Numbered from the stretch's first letter, positions 22,943 through 32,332 are shown. The stretch: 64,000 nucleotides of DNA from RUG11551 sp045546875 (GCA_045546875.1 JAZQDP010000051.1:26257-90256); one strand, 5' to 3'. The notes: generated by a model not told the origin, from the letters alone. Numbers and translations: made by a program.

Positions 22943-24070
22943 ATGACATATAACAGAATGAACTTAAACAATCGCGCCAACGCGTTTACGCTGGTAGAAT
23001 TGCTGGTTGTTATTGCGATTATGGGCATTTTAATAGCGTTGCTTCTTCCGGCTGTCAACGCAGCTCGAGAATCGGCAAGACGCGCGGCGTGCTCTAACAA
23101 CATTAAACAGCTCGGGCAGGCGGCGTTAGGCTACGAACAGATCAACAAGGCTTTTCCGCCGGCTATGAATTGCGTTACGGAAAACAAATACGAATCGCCA
23201 GACGAATCCGGAGTTCTCGAAAACTGGATTGTCAGAATACTGCCCAATTTGGATCAGGCAACTCTTTACGAAGACATTTACAATCTGATGCGTCCTAACC
23301 GGCTTTCAACAGGCGCCAGTTACAGTACAAAAGTGATTAACACAATCGATAAGAACGTTACCAGTTCAAAAGACAGTTCGATTACGATGAAAGCGTGCCG
23401 GGAAACGGTTATGCCGATTCTTCTTTGTCCTTCTGACGCTGTTTCAAACCGTATTCAGTTTGAATCAAAAAAATCGTCGTTTACAGCTTCCCGCTGCAAT
23501 TACGGCGCGAATATGGGACTTAAACAACCCAAAATGCTGTATGGGAGCAATTGGTCGATTCCCAACAACCGTGGCGTAATGGGACCTGGGCAATCGCTTA
23601 GCGCGACAGACATCTCAGACGGCGCCAGCAACACGATTTTGGTTGCTGAACTTCGCGCCGGCGTTACCTCTTCAGACCCGCGCGGGACGTGGTGTTTGGG
23701 CGGACCGGGAGCCAGCGCCATTGCCGCTTGCGGATGGGACGACGGAACGGTGTTAGCAACCAGAACGGACGGAAAAGACAAGGGACCAAACGCAAAAGAC
23801 AAAAATAACAAGTCTGGGTACGGCGACCAGATTTACGCCTCGTTGGACTATTCCAGCGACGAATTGTACGATCTGAGAATGCCTGCCAGAATGACGTCTA
23901 ACACTCAGGCGACAACCCGATCAATGCACGCCGGCGGCGTTTACACCTGCTTTGCCGACGGTTCTGTTCACTGGATAAACGACTTGATTCAAACGGCTCA
24001 GGATTACGGCGTTTTTGACAGGCTTCTTTCCTCTGGAGACGGGTATCCCATTCAAGATAACAACTTTTAG
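22943..24070 (+). CDS. DUF1559 pseudopilin-like protein 3
   Basis: A 375-aa paralogue with AFTLVELLVVIAIMGILIAL at residues 15-34 and the motif H-A-G-G-V-Y-T-C-F-A-D-G. I choose the ATG at 22943 because AAGGTG lies before it; an ATG at 22916, three bases after the previous stop, is also possible. It has an extra Lys/Asp-rich insertion near residue 275 compared with copies 1 and 2. Spacing suggests one operon for all three. Confidence 0.88.
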   Translation: MTYNRMNLNNRANAFTLVELLVVIAIMGILIALLLPAVNAARESARRAACSNNIKQLGQAALGYEQINKAFPPAMNCVTENKYESPDESGVLENWIVRILPNLDQATLYEDIYNLMRPNRLSTGASYSTKVINTIDKNVTSSKDSSITMKACRETVMPILLCPSDAVSNRIQFESKKSSFTASRCNYGANMGLKQPKMLYGSNWSIPNNRGVMGPGQSLSATDISDGASNTILVAELRAGVTSSDPRGTWCLGGPGASAIAACGWDDGTVLATRTDGKDKGPNAKDKNNKSGYGDQIYASLDYSSDELYDLRMPARMTSNTQATTRSMHAGGVYTCFADGSVHWINDLIQTAQDYGVFDRLLSSGDGYPIQDNNF

Positions 24071-24092
24071 CGTTTGAGGGAAACTGCAAAAG

Positions 24093-24755
24093 ATGGGTCA
24101 TTGCCACGACGAACATTGCAACTGTCATAGCGGTCATTGTCATGACGAGAATTGTCATTGCCATGACGCTTCAGACGTGGGCGGTTCCAGTCGTCAGGAA
24201 GAGTATTCAACGCCCATAATCAACGGTTCCGTTGATATTGAATCCATCGTGGCAATGGCTCAAAAAGGGATTGCGGCAGCTCAATACGACCTGGGCGTTT
24301 GCTATAATTACGGATTAGGAATAGACGAAAATCCGGCTCTGGCGGCGCAATGGTTTTTCAAAGCGGCTCAACAGGCAGACGGAGACGCACAGTTTGCGCT
24401 CGGGCGGTTGTACCTGGAAGGTCGCGGCGTTCCCCAGACAGACGATGCGGCGCGAAAATGGTTTGAAGTGGCGGCGCAGCACGGTCATCCCGCAGCGCAA
24501 AATCAGATGGGCTACTTCTACTTAAACGGAACCGGCGGCGTCAAAAAGAATCCTGTCTTGGCAATGCAATGGTGGCTCGAAGCCGCTCAAAACGGCTTTC
24601 CGGAAGCGATGTTCAACCTGGCTCTCTGGTACGCTAAAGGAGAATCCTTTGAGCCGGACGATACGTCTGCGCTGGAATGGATGCAAAAAGCCGCCGACGT
24701 TGGATTTAAACCCGCCATCGATTTTCTCAATAAACTGGGCGTTGCCCGGCAATAA
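24093..24755 (+). CDS. Sel1-repeat protein with His/Cys metal-binding head
   Basis: A 220-aa protein. Residues 2-27 are two copies of a 12-residue unit (GHCHDEHCNCHS and GHCHDENCHCHD), giving a dense His/Cys cluster that should bind zinc, copper or similar metals. Residues 55-215 hold about four Sel1-like repeats (AAQYDLGVCYNYGLGI and AAQNQMGYFYLNGTGG), helical scaffolds for protein contacts. No signal peptide. It follows the DUF1559 trio by 22 bases and may be in that operon. A metal chaperone or metal-sensing adaptor is plausible but unproven. Confidence 0.75.
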   Translation: MGHCHDEHCNCHSGHCHDENCHCHDASDVGGSSRQEEYSTPIINGSVDIESIVAMAQKGIAAAQYDLGVCYNYGLGIDENPALAAQWFFKAAQQADGDAQFALGRLYLEGRGVPQTDDAARKWFEVAAQHGHPAAQNQMGYFYLNGTGGVKKNPVLAMQWWLEAAQNGFPEAMFNLALWYAKGESFEPDDTSALEWMQKAADVGFKPAIDFLNKLGVARQ

Positions 24756-24871
24756 TCTGGTATTCAGTGCAAACAACGGCTCTGGGGTGTGAGAACCTCC
24801 CTATTTTTTCTGTCTTTGCAAGCAAAATTGCGCGTCCCCTGCGTTTCTCCTCCCTTAAAAAGTGGTACTAC

Positions 24872-24900
24872 TTGCTATATACCCGGTTTTATGATAAAAT
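24872..24900 (+). promoter_or_regulatory. Promoter of the polyprenyl synthase gene
   Basis: TTGCTA (24872-24877) and TAAAAT (24895-24900), 17-bp spacer. A second TATAAT at 24904-24909 could also act as a -10. Confidence 0.5.
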
Positions 24901-24912
24901 ACGTATAATATT

Positions 24913-25014
24913 ATAGACTGTATGGATTTAAGTTGGAAGTGGTTGGAATTGGGCGTTTAGTCCCTCCTTTTGTTTGAGTCGCAGTCTATTATCGCCAACC
25001 GCTTAACCTTTTTT
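24913..25014 (+). promoter_or_regulatory. Structured leader with interleaved complementary segments
   Basis: ATAGACTG (24913-24920) pairs with CAGTCTAT (24982-24989), and GTGGTTGG (24939-24946) pairs with CCAACCGC (24995-25002). The two pairs interleave, so they form a pseudoknot or exclude each other. Six T residues follow 6 bases after the second pair. It could regulate the downstream gene; no known riboswitch matches. Confidence 0.35.
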
Positions 25015-25026
25015 ATTATAGTATAA

Positions 25027-26100
25027 ATGAACGAGCCTGAGAATGTAACGGTTTCCAATTCATCGACGCCGTCTGCGCCGTCCGAAGCCGTTGCCTCTAA
25101 TACGCCCGAAACGTCTGCTTCCGCTGTCCGTCTGCCCTTTTACGCCCCAATTCAAGAGGCGTTGGCAGAAACAGAGCGCCAAATTCAGCAGGAACTGTCC
25201 AGTTCACAACCGAAACTGGAGACGATTTTTTCACAAAGCCGCCTTCTGGCAGGGAAACGATTGCGTCCTGCATTGACGTTGCTGTGCGCTCAGGCATGTG
25301 GGGCTTTAGTTCCTCAGCACATTACCTGCGCGACTGTTATGGAACTGATTCACACCGCCTCGCTAGTTCACGACGACGTTTTAGACGAAGCGGAATTGCG
25401 CCGTCATAATAATACGATTAACGCTCGATGGGATAACGAATTAGCTGTATTATTTGGGGATTTAATTGTCTCTCGGGCGATGAAGCTGGCGTCTTCTCTG
25501 GAAGATTTTCAAACGTTTAATTTAATAACCCGCACGTGCGAAAAGCTCTGTGAGGGCGAACTGCTTCAGGTTGCAAATCGTGGGACAATTGACCTCGGAG
25601 AAGACGTTTACTACAAAATTATCGAAGGCAAGACAGCCGCTTTGATAGAATGTTCGTGCCGATTAGGCGCCAAGTATGCCGGCGTTGCGCCCGAAGTTGT
25701 CGAGAGCTTTGGGAACTTCGGTCTTCATTTGGGAACGGCGTTCCAAATTGTTGACGACGTTCTGGACGTTTCAGGTTCCGAACAGACCGTTGGAAAAACC
25801 CTAGGGCAAGACATCAAAAAGCAGAAAGCGACCCTGGCAATTATTTATGCGATGCAGTGCATCTCAGAACAAAAGCGGTCGCAAATTCTGGCAGAACTGC
25901 AAGTTGCTGAAAATCCTGCGGAATATATACATCCATGGCTCAAGCGGACGAACGCTATAGAATTCGCTCGAAAAGCGGCTCAAACCCAGATCGACAAAGC
26001 GATTGCCAGCATTCAGGAGTTTTCCTGCCCGGAATCCGGCGCCGCTGCGCTCCAATCCTTAAAAGACCTCGCTCAGTTTGTGTTGGCGAGAAAATATTAG
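25027..26100 (+). CDS. Polyprenyl diphosphate synthase
   Basis: A 357-aa trans-isoprenyl diphosphate synthase of the IspB/HepT type. It has the first Asp-rich motif in LVHDDVLDEAELRR, the second in FQIVDDVLDVSG, KLASSLEDF between them and GKTLGQDIKKQKATL downstream. It extends farnesyl diphosphate with IPP to make a long chain for menaquinone or a related quinone. A Ser/Thr-rich head of about 35 residues is unusual for the family. The product length cannot be told safely from the sequence. No SD; the long leader may be regulatory. Confidence 0.88.
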   Translation: MNEPENVTVSNSSTPSAPSEAVASNTPETSASAVRLPFYAPIQEALAETERQIQQELSSSQPKLETIFSQSRLLAGKRLRPALTLLCAQACGALVPQHITCATVMELIHTASLVHDDVLDEAELRRHNNTINARWDNELAVLFGDLIVSRAMKLASSLEDFQTFNLITRTCEKLCEGELLQVANRGTIDLGEDVYYKIIEGKTAALIECSCRLGAKYAGVAPEVVESFGNFGLHLGTAFQIVDDVLDVSGSEQTVGKTLGQDIKKQKATLAIIYAMQCISEQKRSQILAELQVAENPAEYIHPWLKRTNAIEFARKAAQTQIDKAIASIQEFSCPESGAAALQSLKDLAQFVLARKY

Positions 26101-26173
26101 TTCCCTTGCACTGATTGTTCCTTTTATCCCTGTTACCGGCTTCGCGCCGAATCGCTCCATACCGTAAATTATT

Positions 26174-27175
26174 ATGGAAATAATCAAGACAAAAGCCTAC
26201 GCTCGAGCCGGTTTGTTGGGAAATCCGTCAGACGGTTACAACGGCAAAACGATTTCTTTTTGCATTTCGCAATACTACGCTCAGGTAACGCTGTACGAAT
26301 GGGAACAGGTTGAAATTGTTTCCTGTCTGGAAGATCAAAGTCAGTTTGAATCTGTTACGGAACTTGTCCATGACGTCGTTTTGCACGGGTACTACGGCGG
26401 CGTTCGTCTGATTAAAGCGTCAATTAAACGGTTTATAGAATACTGTCAACTCAAACGTTTGCCTCTTCATAATCGTAATTTTTCGATTCGTTACGAAACC
26501 AACATTCCGCGTCAGGTTGGCATGGCGGGGTCAAGCGCTATTATTACAGCAACGATGCGAGCGCTGATGAAATTTTATAACGTAGACATTCCGCCGTTTC
26601 TCTTAGCGTCTCTGGTTTTGTCGGTTGAAATGCAGGAACTTCATATTACAGCCGGATTGCAGGATCGCGTAATTCAGGCGTATGAGGGCATGGTCTATAT
26701 GGACTTTGACAAAAAGAAGATGAAAACCGTTGACGATTTAACGTACGGATCGTATAAACGTCTGACAATGCCGCCCGATTTGCCGCTTTACGTTGCCTTT
26801 AAGACGGAAGCCAGCGAGCCGACAGAGGTCTTTCACAACAATCTGCGCGCCCGATACGATTTGGGAGAGCCGAGCGTTGTCAACGCCATGAACCAATTTG
26901 CCCTCTTTGCTCAGCAGGGAAAAGAGGCTCTGGAATTGCATGACTACAAAACGCTCAACCGGCTTATAGACGCCAACTTCGACTTGCGCCGGTCGATATG
27001 TCGAATTCCGTCATGTCAGGTAGAAATGATCGAAACCGCCCGTCAATGCGGGGCGTCGGCTAAATTTGCCGGTTCCGGCGGCGCGATTGTCGGTTTATAT
27101 CAAAACCCGAAAATTTTAGAGACTTTGAAAAATCAGCTCGGTCAGCTGGGGTGTACGGTTGTAACAATTAATTAG
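26174..27175 (+). CDS. GHMP kinase, glucuronokinase-like
   Basis: A 333-aa GHMP-superfamily sugar kinase. It has ARAGLLGNPSDGYNGKTIS at the N-terminus, the ATP loop PRQVGMAGSSAIITATMRAL near residue 112, and KFAGSGGAIVGLY near the end. The head resembles plant-type glucuronokinase and related bacterial kinases, which phosphorylate glucuronate or similar sugars at C1. The neighbouring uxaC also uses glucuronate, which supports that substrate, though other sugars are possible. Its stop codon is provided by the first unit of the 7-bp tandem repeat. Confidence 0.75.
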   Translation: MEIIKTKAYARAGLLGNPSDGYNGKTISFCISQYYAQVTLYEWEQVEIVSCLEDQSQFESVTELVHDVVLHGYYGGVRLIKASIKRFIEYCQLKRLPLHNRNFSIRYETNIPRQVGMAGSSAIITATMRALMKFYNVDIPPFLLASLVLSVEMQELHITAGLQDRVIQAYEGMVYMDFDKKKMKTVDDLTYGSYKRLTMPPDLPLYVAFKTEASEPTEVFHNNLRARYDLGEPSVVNAMNQFALFAQQGKEALELHDYKTLNRLIDANFDLRRSICRIPSCQVEMIETARQCGASAKFAGSGGAIVGLYQNPKILETLKNQLGQLGCTVVTIN

Positions 27176-27262
27176 CAATTAGCAATTAGCGATTAGCAAT
27201 TAGCGATTAGCAATTAGCAATTAGCGATTAGCAATTAGCGATTAGCGATTAGCGATTAGCAA
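27172..27262 (+). repeat. Tandem heptamer repeat, 13 units
   Basis: Thirteen exact-length 7-bp units of TTAGCAA or TTAGCGA (91 bp), between the GHMP kinase stop and uxaC. The array includes the kinase stop codon. Such arrays can vary in copy number by slippage; being a multiple of 7, they would change frame if read through. Confidence 0.9.
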
Positions 27263-27317
27263 TTATGCAAGCGCTGCCCTAATGCCTATTCTCTACTGCT
27301 TACTCCCTTATTTCATC

Positions 27318-28745
27318 ATGAACGAACAAAAACCATTTATCACAGAAGATTTTCTGCTGCAAACGCCTGCCGCTCAACGCCTGTATCACGAATACGCTGA
27401 AAACCAGCCGATTATTGACTACCATTGCCATCTTGTTCCGGCTGAGGCGGCAAACAATATTCAGTACAAAAATATGACGCACATTTGGCTCGCGGGCGAT
27501 CATTATAAATGGAGAGCGATGAGAACCGCCGGCGTGCCGGAACGGTACATTACCGGAAAAGGGCCAGACGGAAACGCGTCTGACTGGGAAAAGTTTGAAA
27601 AATGGGCGCAGACGTACGTTAAATGTCTTCGCAATCCGTTGTATCACTGGACGGCTTTGGAACTGAACAATCCGTTTGACGTTAAAACTCTTTTGTCACC
27701 CAAAACAGCCCCTGAAATTTGGGAGAAGTGCAATGCAATGCTGGCTCAACCGGAGTTCTTCGCTCAGGGGATTATGCGTCGAATGAACGTTGAAACGGTT
27801 TGCACAACCGACGACCCGGTCGATTCGCTGGAGTTTCATATCAAGGCAAAAAACGACCCCGATTTTCCGTCGAAAATGTTGCCGACCATGCGGCCGGACA
27901 AGGCGATGGCAATCGACAAGCCAGAGGTATTCTTGCCGTGGCTGGAAAAGCTGGAATCGGTAACCGGCAGTTCAATTAAAACATTTGACGGACTCTTTGC
28001 CGCTCTGGAACAGCGATATAAATTTTTCGCGTCGGCAGGCTGTAAACTCTCCGACCACGGTTTGGGAATGTTCCCGAAAACAAAGATTTCCGCCGCGCAG
28101 GCGGACGCCATTCTCCAAAAGGTTCTGGCGCGACAACCAATCACGCCTGAAGAAGCAGACGGTTTTGCTCGGCTGGTTCTGATTGAATGTTGCAAACTGA
28201 ACCACAAATTTGGCTGGGTTCAACAGTTCCATTTTGGAGCGATGAGAAACAACAGTACTCGAATCTACAAAATCTGCGGACCAGACGCCGGCTGCGATTC
28301 CATTGCCGACGGAGAAACCGGTCTGGCAATGTCTTCCGTTCTGGATGAACTGGATCAAACGGATCAGCTTGCCCGTTCGATTCTGTACAACCTCAATCCG
28401 GCGTGTAACGCTCTTGTTGCAACGATGATTGGCAATTTCCAGGACGGCTCGTATCCGGGAAAAATTCAGTATGGCAGCGGATGGTGGTTCCTTGATCAAA
28501 AACAGGGCATGGAAGACCAAATCAACATCTTGTCTGCGGAAGGGCTTTTGAGCCTGTTCGTTGGAATGCTAACCGACAGTCGGTCGTTCCTGTCGTATAC
28601 TCGTCATGAATATTTCAGACGGATTTTGTGCAATATGCTTGGAAACGACATGACAAACGGCTTGATTCCTTACGATTTTGATCTGGTTGGCGACCTGGTA
28701 GAAAACGTTTGTTATAAAAATGCCAAAAATTACTTTAATTTTTAA
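27318..28745 (+). CDS. uxaC: Glucuronate (uronate) isomerase
   Basis: A 475-aa protein with the usual UxaC length and start (KPFITEDFLLQTPAAQRLYHEYA), the metal-site DYHCHL, and later HKFGWVQQFHFGAMRNNSTR and GWWFLDQKQGM. The enzyme converts D-glucuronate to D-fructuronate (and galacturonate to tagaturonate), the first step of hexuronate use, in the cytoplasm. The start at 27318 fits the family; a longer frame from 27282 has only a hydrophobic non-conserved extension. It is next to a glucuronokinase-like gene. Confidence 0.93.
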   Translation: MNEQKPFITEDFLLQTPAAQRLYHEYAENQPIIDYHCHLVPAEAANNIQYKNMTHIWLAGDHYKWRAMRTAGVPERYITGKGPDGNASDWEKFEKWAQTYVKCLRNPLYHWTALELNNPFDVKTLLSPKTAPEIWEKCNAMLAQPEFFAQGIMRRMNVETVCTTDDPVDSLEFHIKAKNDPDFPSKMLPTMRPDKAMAIDKPEVFLPWLEKLESVTGSSIKTFDGLFAALEQRYKFFASAGCKLSDHGLGMFPKTKISAAQADAILQKVLARQPITPEEADGFARLVLIECCKLNHKFGWVQQFHFGAMRNNSTRIYKICGPDAGCDSIADGETGLAMSSVLDELDQTDQLARSILYNLNPACNALVATMIGNFQDGSYPGKIQYGSGWWFLDQKQGMEDQINILSAEGLLSLFVGMLTDSRSFLSYTRHEYFRRILCNMLGNDMTNGLIPYDFDLVGDLVENVCYKNAKNYFNF

Positions 28746-28754
28746 GGCATTGTC

Positions 28755-31700
28755 ATGCAATTTGAATTTAATCCGACAAACAAAACGTTCCGTTGTTTTT
28801 CCGTATTGATTGCGGTAGTTTTTACCTGCTTAATCAATGCGGCATTTGGTCAAGACGTTCAAAACGACCTTAAATCTCAAGCCCGGGCGGAAAATAAACC
28901 GGTATTGATTTTTTACCACGGCAGCGATTGGTGCGTTTCTGGCGAATTTGCATTAACGGTTTGGAAAAGCCCCGGCGTTCAAAATAAACTTGCCAACGAT
29001 TTCCTTACCGGGGTAATCGACGTTCCTTCTGTCAATACGAGTGCGATTGAATCCCAAAACGCGATGGCAAAGTCGCTGCGGATTGAAATTCGTCAGCTTC
29101 CCGCCATAGCGTTTTATACGCCGGCAGGGGAATGTTTTGCTATATGGGGAAATGTGCCGTGTAACGTTACGGCAGATGAGATAATTCAAAAGACGGCTGA
29201 AATGATGGACGTCTGGAAAAAAGCCGTCCCATGGAAAGAGAAAGCTGAACAGCAAACCGGTATAGAATCTGTTAATTCCGCAGCTAAATTTTTTAATACG
29301 CTAATTCCGTACTGTTCTTTTGATCAGCTCAAATCAGAAAAAAGTTTTCAGGCTCTATGGAATCGCATGGAAAAACAAGATCCAGACGATCAAACCGGCT
29401 GGCGTCGATTTTACAATTTTGACTATCAGTGGTATGGCGATAAAATCTCCGAGTTCCGTAACAACGATAAATTTGAGGAAGGCGAGGCGTTTATTAAAAA
29501 AGAGCAAAACGATCCCCGCAACAGCAAACTGACTGTCGAGCAAAAACAGGTTCTGGCTCTGCTCCCGTTTTGCTTGACCTCTAATCAGGAAGAGAGTAAA
29601 GACGCCAACATCGCGCTGTTAAAAGAAGTCGTTAAGATGGACCCAACCACCCGCTGGGGAATTGGCGCTGCTGGCTGGCTGGAGGAATGGGGCGAGGAGT
29701 CGCCGGTTGCGATTCCGACTTTGCAGGAAAGAATGGCAAAGATTTTTTCTCCGCTGCGAAAACGCAACGAATCTGCGGTTAAGCCGATGGCGCAAAAGAT
29801 TATGGATTCTGATCGAGAAACGATTAAACGTATGCTCCGATCAAAAATTACGTTGAACAATGCCAACAGAAAAGCTCTGCTTCGGTTTTACGCCATGTCG
29901 TTAATTGGACCGGAAACAATTGACAGGAGCCTCGCGAAGGAAGGCGGCAAGACGATTGCAAACCACTTATTTGGAAATCTCGAATTATTGGAATCATTTC
30001 TTTTATCCGGTCCGATTAACAATCCAGCCAGAGCGTATGAAATCTGGGACAACCTGATGTTTCAGGCGGCATCGTGGAAAAACCCCTTTTCTTCGTCGGA
30101 AAAGTGGATTGATACGCCTTTGGGCAGAAACATCGCGATGGCAATTGCCTTAAACGCTCAGTTTGACGATACGATTAGCGTATATTTATTGGAATCGTAT
30201 TATAGATTGTCTTCGGCTCAACGGCTTGTTAAAAACGCATACAGCTACGATACGCGTGAATTTCGTTACGTTGTTCTCAATATTCACCCGTATGACAATT
30301 TATGGCTCAACGAGTTCCTCTCTTGTCCGCCGGACAGCTACACGGGTTCCTGCTGGTCGTGCCGATATATTACTTACAATTTTTTTGGAGACAGCGTTCA
30401 GGGTCGGTTATATCGAGCGCCGTGGGATAAGTTTTACTCAAGTTCCGAGGTGTCGCAAAAGATCGGCGGGGTCTGCGGCGCTTTGTCATACTTTGGCGCA
30501 TCGACCGCGCGAGCGCATGGCGTTATGGCGGTTCCGGGCGGTCAGCCGGGGCACTGCGCTTATATGCTTCGCGGGTCGCAAGATCGATGGATTATTGGAT
30601 ACAGCGTTTCGCCGTACACCGGGGCGCATTATAATTTCTGGGGGCTGTCATATCAAGGGTTGGATATGATAGAAGCGATTTATAAAGGCGGCGCCAACAA
30701 GAAAGCGGATATTGTTGATATCTTGGCTAAAGTTATTGTCATGCTCCGCTATCCGCAGCCGAGCGTTTCACAACTCAGCGCGGAAGCCTATCAATGGGAT
30801 GGGAAAAAACTGCCAGATTTTTCAACCCTTGAACCGGTAGAAACGCTTGATTCGATTAACGGTTTTGACATTAACGCCTTTAAGCTTCGAAGCCGCGTTG
30901 CGATTCGGTTCAAAGGAACGTTAAACATACCGGATAACGCAGCTGTTACGTATATAATCGGTTCAGACGACGGCTCTCGTCTTCTTGTTGACGGGAACGT
31001 TATTGTTGACAACGACGGTTCGCACGGGATTATAGAGAAGTCTGCAAGCCTCTCTTTAGCTCCCGGTAAACACTCAATAGAAGTTCAGTATTTTGATGCC
31101 GGCGGCGGACGCGGGCTGACGGTTTCCATGAATAAACCTCAGTCGTTTGATTCTGACGTCAATAAGTTATATAAAACTGCGTTGAAATACTGCCCCATGC
31201 ATTATGGCGTTGCGCTTGATTACGCAAATTGGCTCGAAAGCGTCAGCGCGCCTTACGATCAGTGGACTCAATGGGCTTTTAGCGTTGCAAACGGATTAAA
31301 AGACTATGCCGACAACGCGTGGAACCTGATTAACCGGTTTTATTTGCCAAAATGTAAATCTAACGGCGGTAAAGAAGAACTGCTTAAACAGCTCTTGGCT
31401 CTTCATTCCATTATGCGTCAGTCGGAACTGCCAACGGCAGAGGTTTATAATTATCGCGCTGTTTTGGATCAGCACTTCAACATGCTCGATAAAGACTGCG
31501 ACGCTGCGATGACGTTGTTTAAGACCTGTTTGAAAGTCCAGTTAAATACGTCAAATTTGTTTGGCGTCGTTTTAACCTGGGGGGCTGACAAGTTTATGGA
31601 CGATGAAAAACTGTCTCAACAGATGGGGGCGGCTATTGCAGAAGTTTTTGCCGATAATTCGCAAAGTGCGGACAAGGGCTTTTCCATGGCGTTGCGAGAA

Positions 31701-32243
31701 CTGATGAGAAAAGCCTCGCGAACCGATAATTTCCCGATGTTTACCCAGATGGCGGAAATGATTCGAAAGCAAAATCCCAAAACTGAATCGGATCCCTATC
31801 CGCGCGAAGATTTTGGTGGAAAACTGCTCTCGGACAAAGCAATGATGAAAATTTCAACGTCTGGAGGGTATGACTATCCTGAAGTCTATCCGTTTTGTCT
31901 CGATACAACCCGAGACATCGATCGCACATTCCATACTGACGGCGAAAAATCCCCGTGGGCAATGGTTACGTTGCCGGGAATGTCTGAAATATCAGGCATC
32001 TTAATTACGCCGAATCGCGGCTATTATCGAGATCGAAACGTCCCGATTATGGTTTGGGTTTCAGAAAACGGGACGGATTGGAAAGAAGTGTTTACGTCTG
32101 AAAAGCTGGAATCGGAATGGCGGATTGACTTAAGTTCTGCCCCGATAAAAGCGAAATACGTTAAAGTGGGGCGCGTTCCGGAATTCAAAAATGACTGTTT
32201 CCATTTAGGAAAAATTCTCATTTACGGAAAAACGCTATATTGA
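28755..32243 (+). CDS. Large secreted multidomain protein
   Basis: A 1162-aa protein. After a signal peptide (residues 13-32) comes a thioredoxin-like domain (KPVLIFYHGSDWCVSGEF, one Cys in place of CxxC, to about residue 155). A long helical middle region follows. Next is a transglutaminase-like stretch near residues 560-640 (GGVCGALSYFGASTARAHG, then GHCAYML and a conserved-type Asn/Tyr region). A PA14-like domain is at about 710-800 (YIIGSDDGSRLLVDGNVIVD), a helical part follows, and the last 130 residues are a discoidin/F5-8C-like domain (VPIMVWVSENGTDWKEVF). The C-terminal lectin-type domains suggest binding to glycans outside the cell. The gene lies 9 bases after uxaC, so it may belong to uronate or polysaccharide use. 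Confidence 0.7.
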   Translation: MQFEFNPTNKTFRCFSVLIAVVFTCLINAAFGQDVQNDLKSQARAENKPVLIFYHGSDWCVSGEFALTVWKSPGVQNKLANDFLTGVIDVPSVNTSAIESQNAMAKSLRIEIRQLPAIAFYTPAGECFAIWGNVPCNVTADEIIQKTAEMMDVWKKAVPWKEKAEQQTGIESVNSAAKFFNTLIPYCSFDQLKSEKSFQALWNRMEKQDPDDQTGWRRFYNFDYQWYGDKISEFRNNDKFEEGEAFIKKEQNDPRNSKLTVEQKQVLALLPFCLTSNQEESKDANIALLKEVVKMDPTTRWGIGAAGWLEEWGEESPVAIPTLQERMAKIFSPLRKRNESAVKPMAQKIMDSDRETIKRMLRSKITLNNANRKALLRFYAMSLIGPETIDRSLAKEGGKTIANHLFGNLELLESFLLSGPINNPARAYEIWDNLMFQAASWKNPFSSSEKWIDTPLGRNIAMAIALNAQFDDTISVYLLESYYRLSSAQRLVKNAYSYDTREFRYVVLNIHPYDNLWLNEFLSCPPDSYTGSCWSCRYITYNFFGDSVQGRLYRAPWDKFYSSSEVSQKIGGVCGALSYFGASTARAHGVMAVPGGQPGHCAYMLRGSQDRWIIGYSVSPYTGAHYNFWGLSYQGLDMIEAIYKGGANKKADIVDILAKVIVMLRYPQPSVSQLSAEAYQWDGKKLPDFSTLEPVETLDSINGFDINAFKLRSRVAIRFKGTLNIPDNAAVTYIIGSDDGSRLLVDGNVIVDNDGSHGIIEKSASLSLAPGKHSIEVQYFDAGGGRGLTVSMNKPQSFDSDVNKLYKTALKYCPMHYGVALDYANWLESVSAPYDQWTQWAFSVANGLKDYADNAWNLINRFYLPKCKSNGGKEELLKQLLALHSIMRQSELPTAEVYNYRAVLDQHFNMLDKDCDAAMTLFKTCLKVQLNTSNLFGVVLTWGADKFMDDEKLSQQMGAAIAEVFADNSQSADKGFSMALRELMRKASRTDNFPMFTQMAEMIRKQNPKTESDPYPREDFGGKLLSDKAMMKISTSGGYDYPEVYPFCLDTTRDIDRTFHTDGEKSPWAMVTLPGMSEISGILITPNRGYYRDRNVPIMVWVSENGTDWKEVFTSEKLESEWRIDLSSAPIKAKYVKVGRVPEFKNDCFHLGKILIYGKTLY

Positions 32244-32267
32244 TATATAGTGAATAGGATGAAAGCT

Positions 32268-32304
32268 TAGGCGCAGCCACGGGGGTAAACTCGGGCTGCG
32301 CCTA
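32268..32304 (+). terminator. Terminator-like hairpin between convergent genes
   Basis: TAGGCGCAGCC (32268-32278) pairs perfectly with GGCTGCGCCTA (32294-32304). It stands between the converging genes ending at 32243 and 32329 and may serve both; the T-run is weak. Confidence 0.6.
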
Positions 32305-32306
32305 TA

Positions 32307-32332
32307 TTTTCAAGCAGAAAAAGTTTAATCAA
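32307..32332 (+). repeat. Solo end of the dispersed element (decayed)
   Basis: TTTTCAAGCAGAAAAAGTTTAAT resembles the promoter-like end of the dispersed element with two changes. It lies between convergent genes, so it drives nothing obvious. Confidence 0.4.

Noticed and set aside
27172..27262. Possible CRISPR array
   Set aside because: The 7-bp units have no spacers and no cas gene is near; it is a simple tandem repeat.
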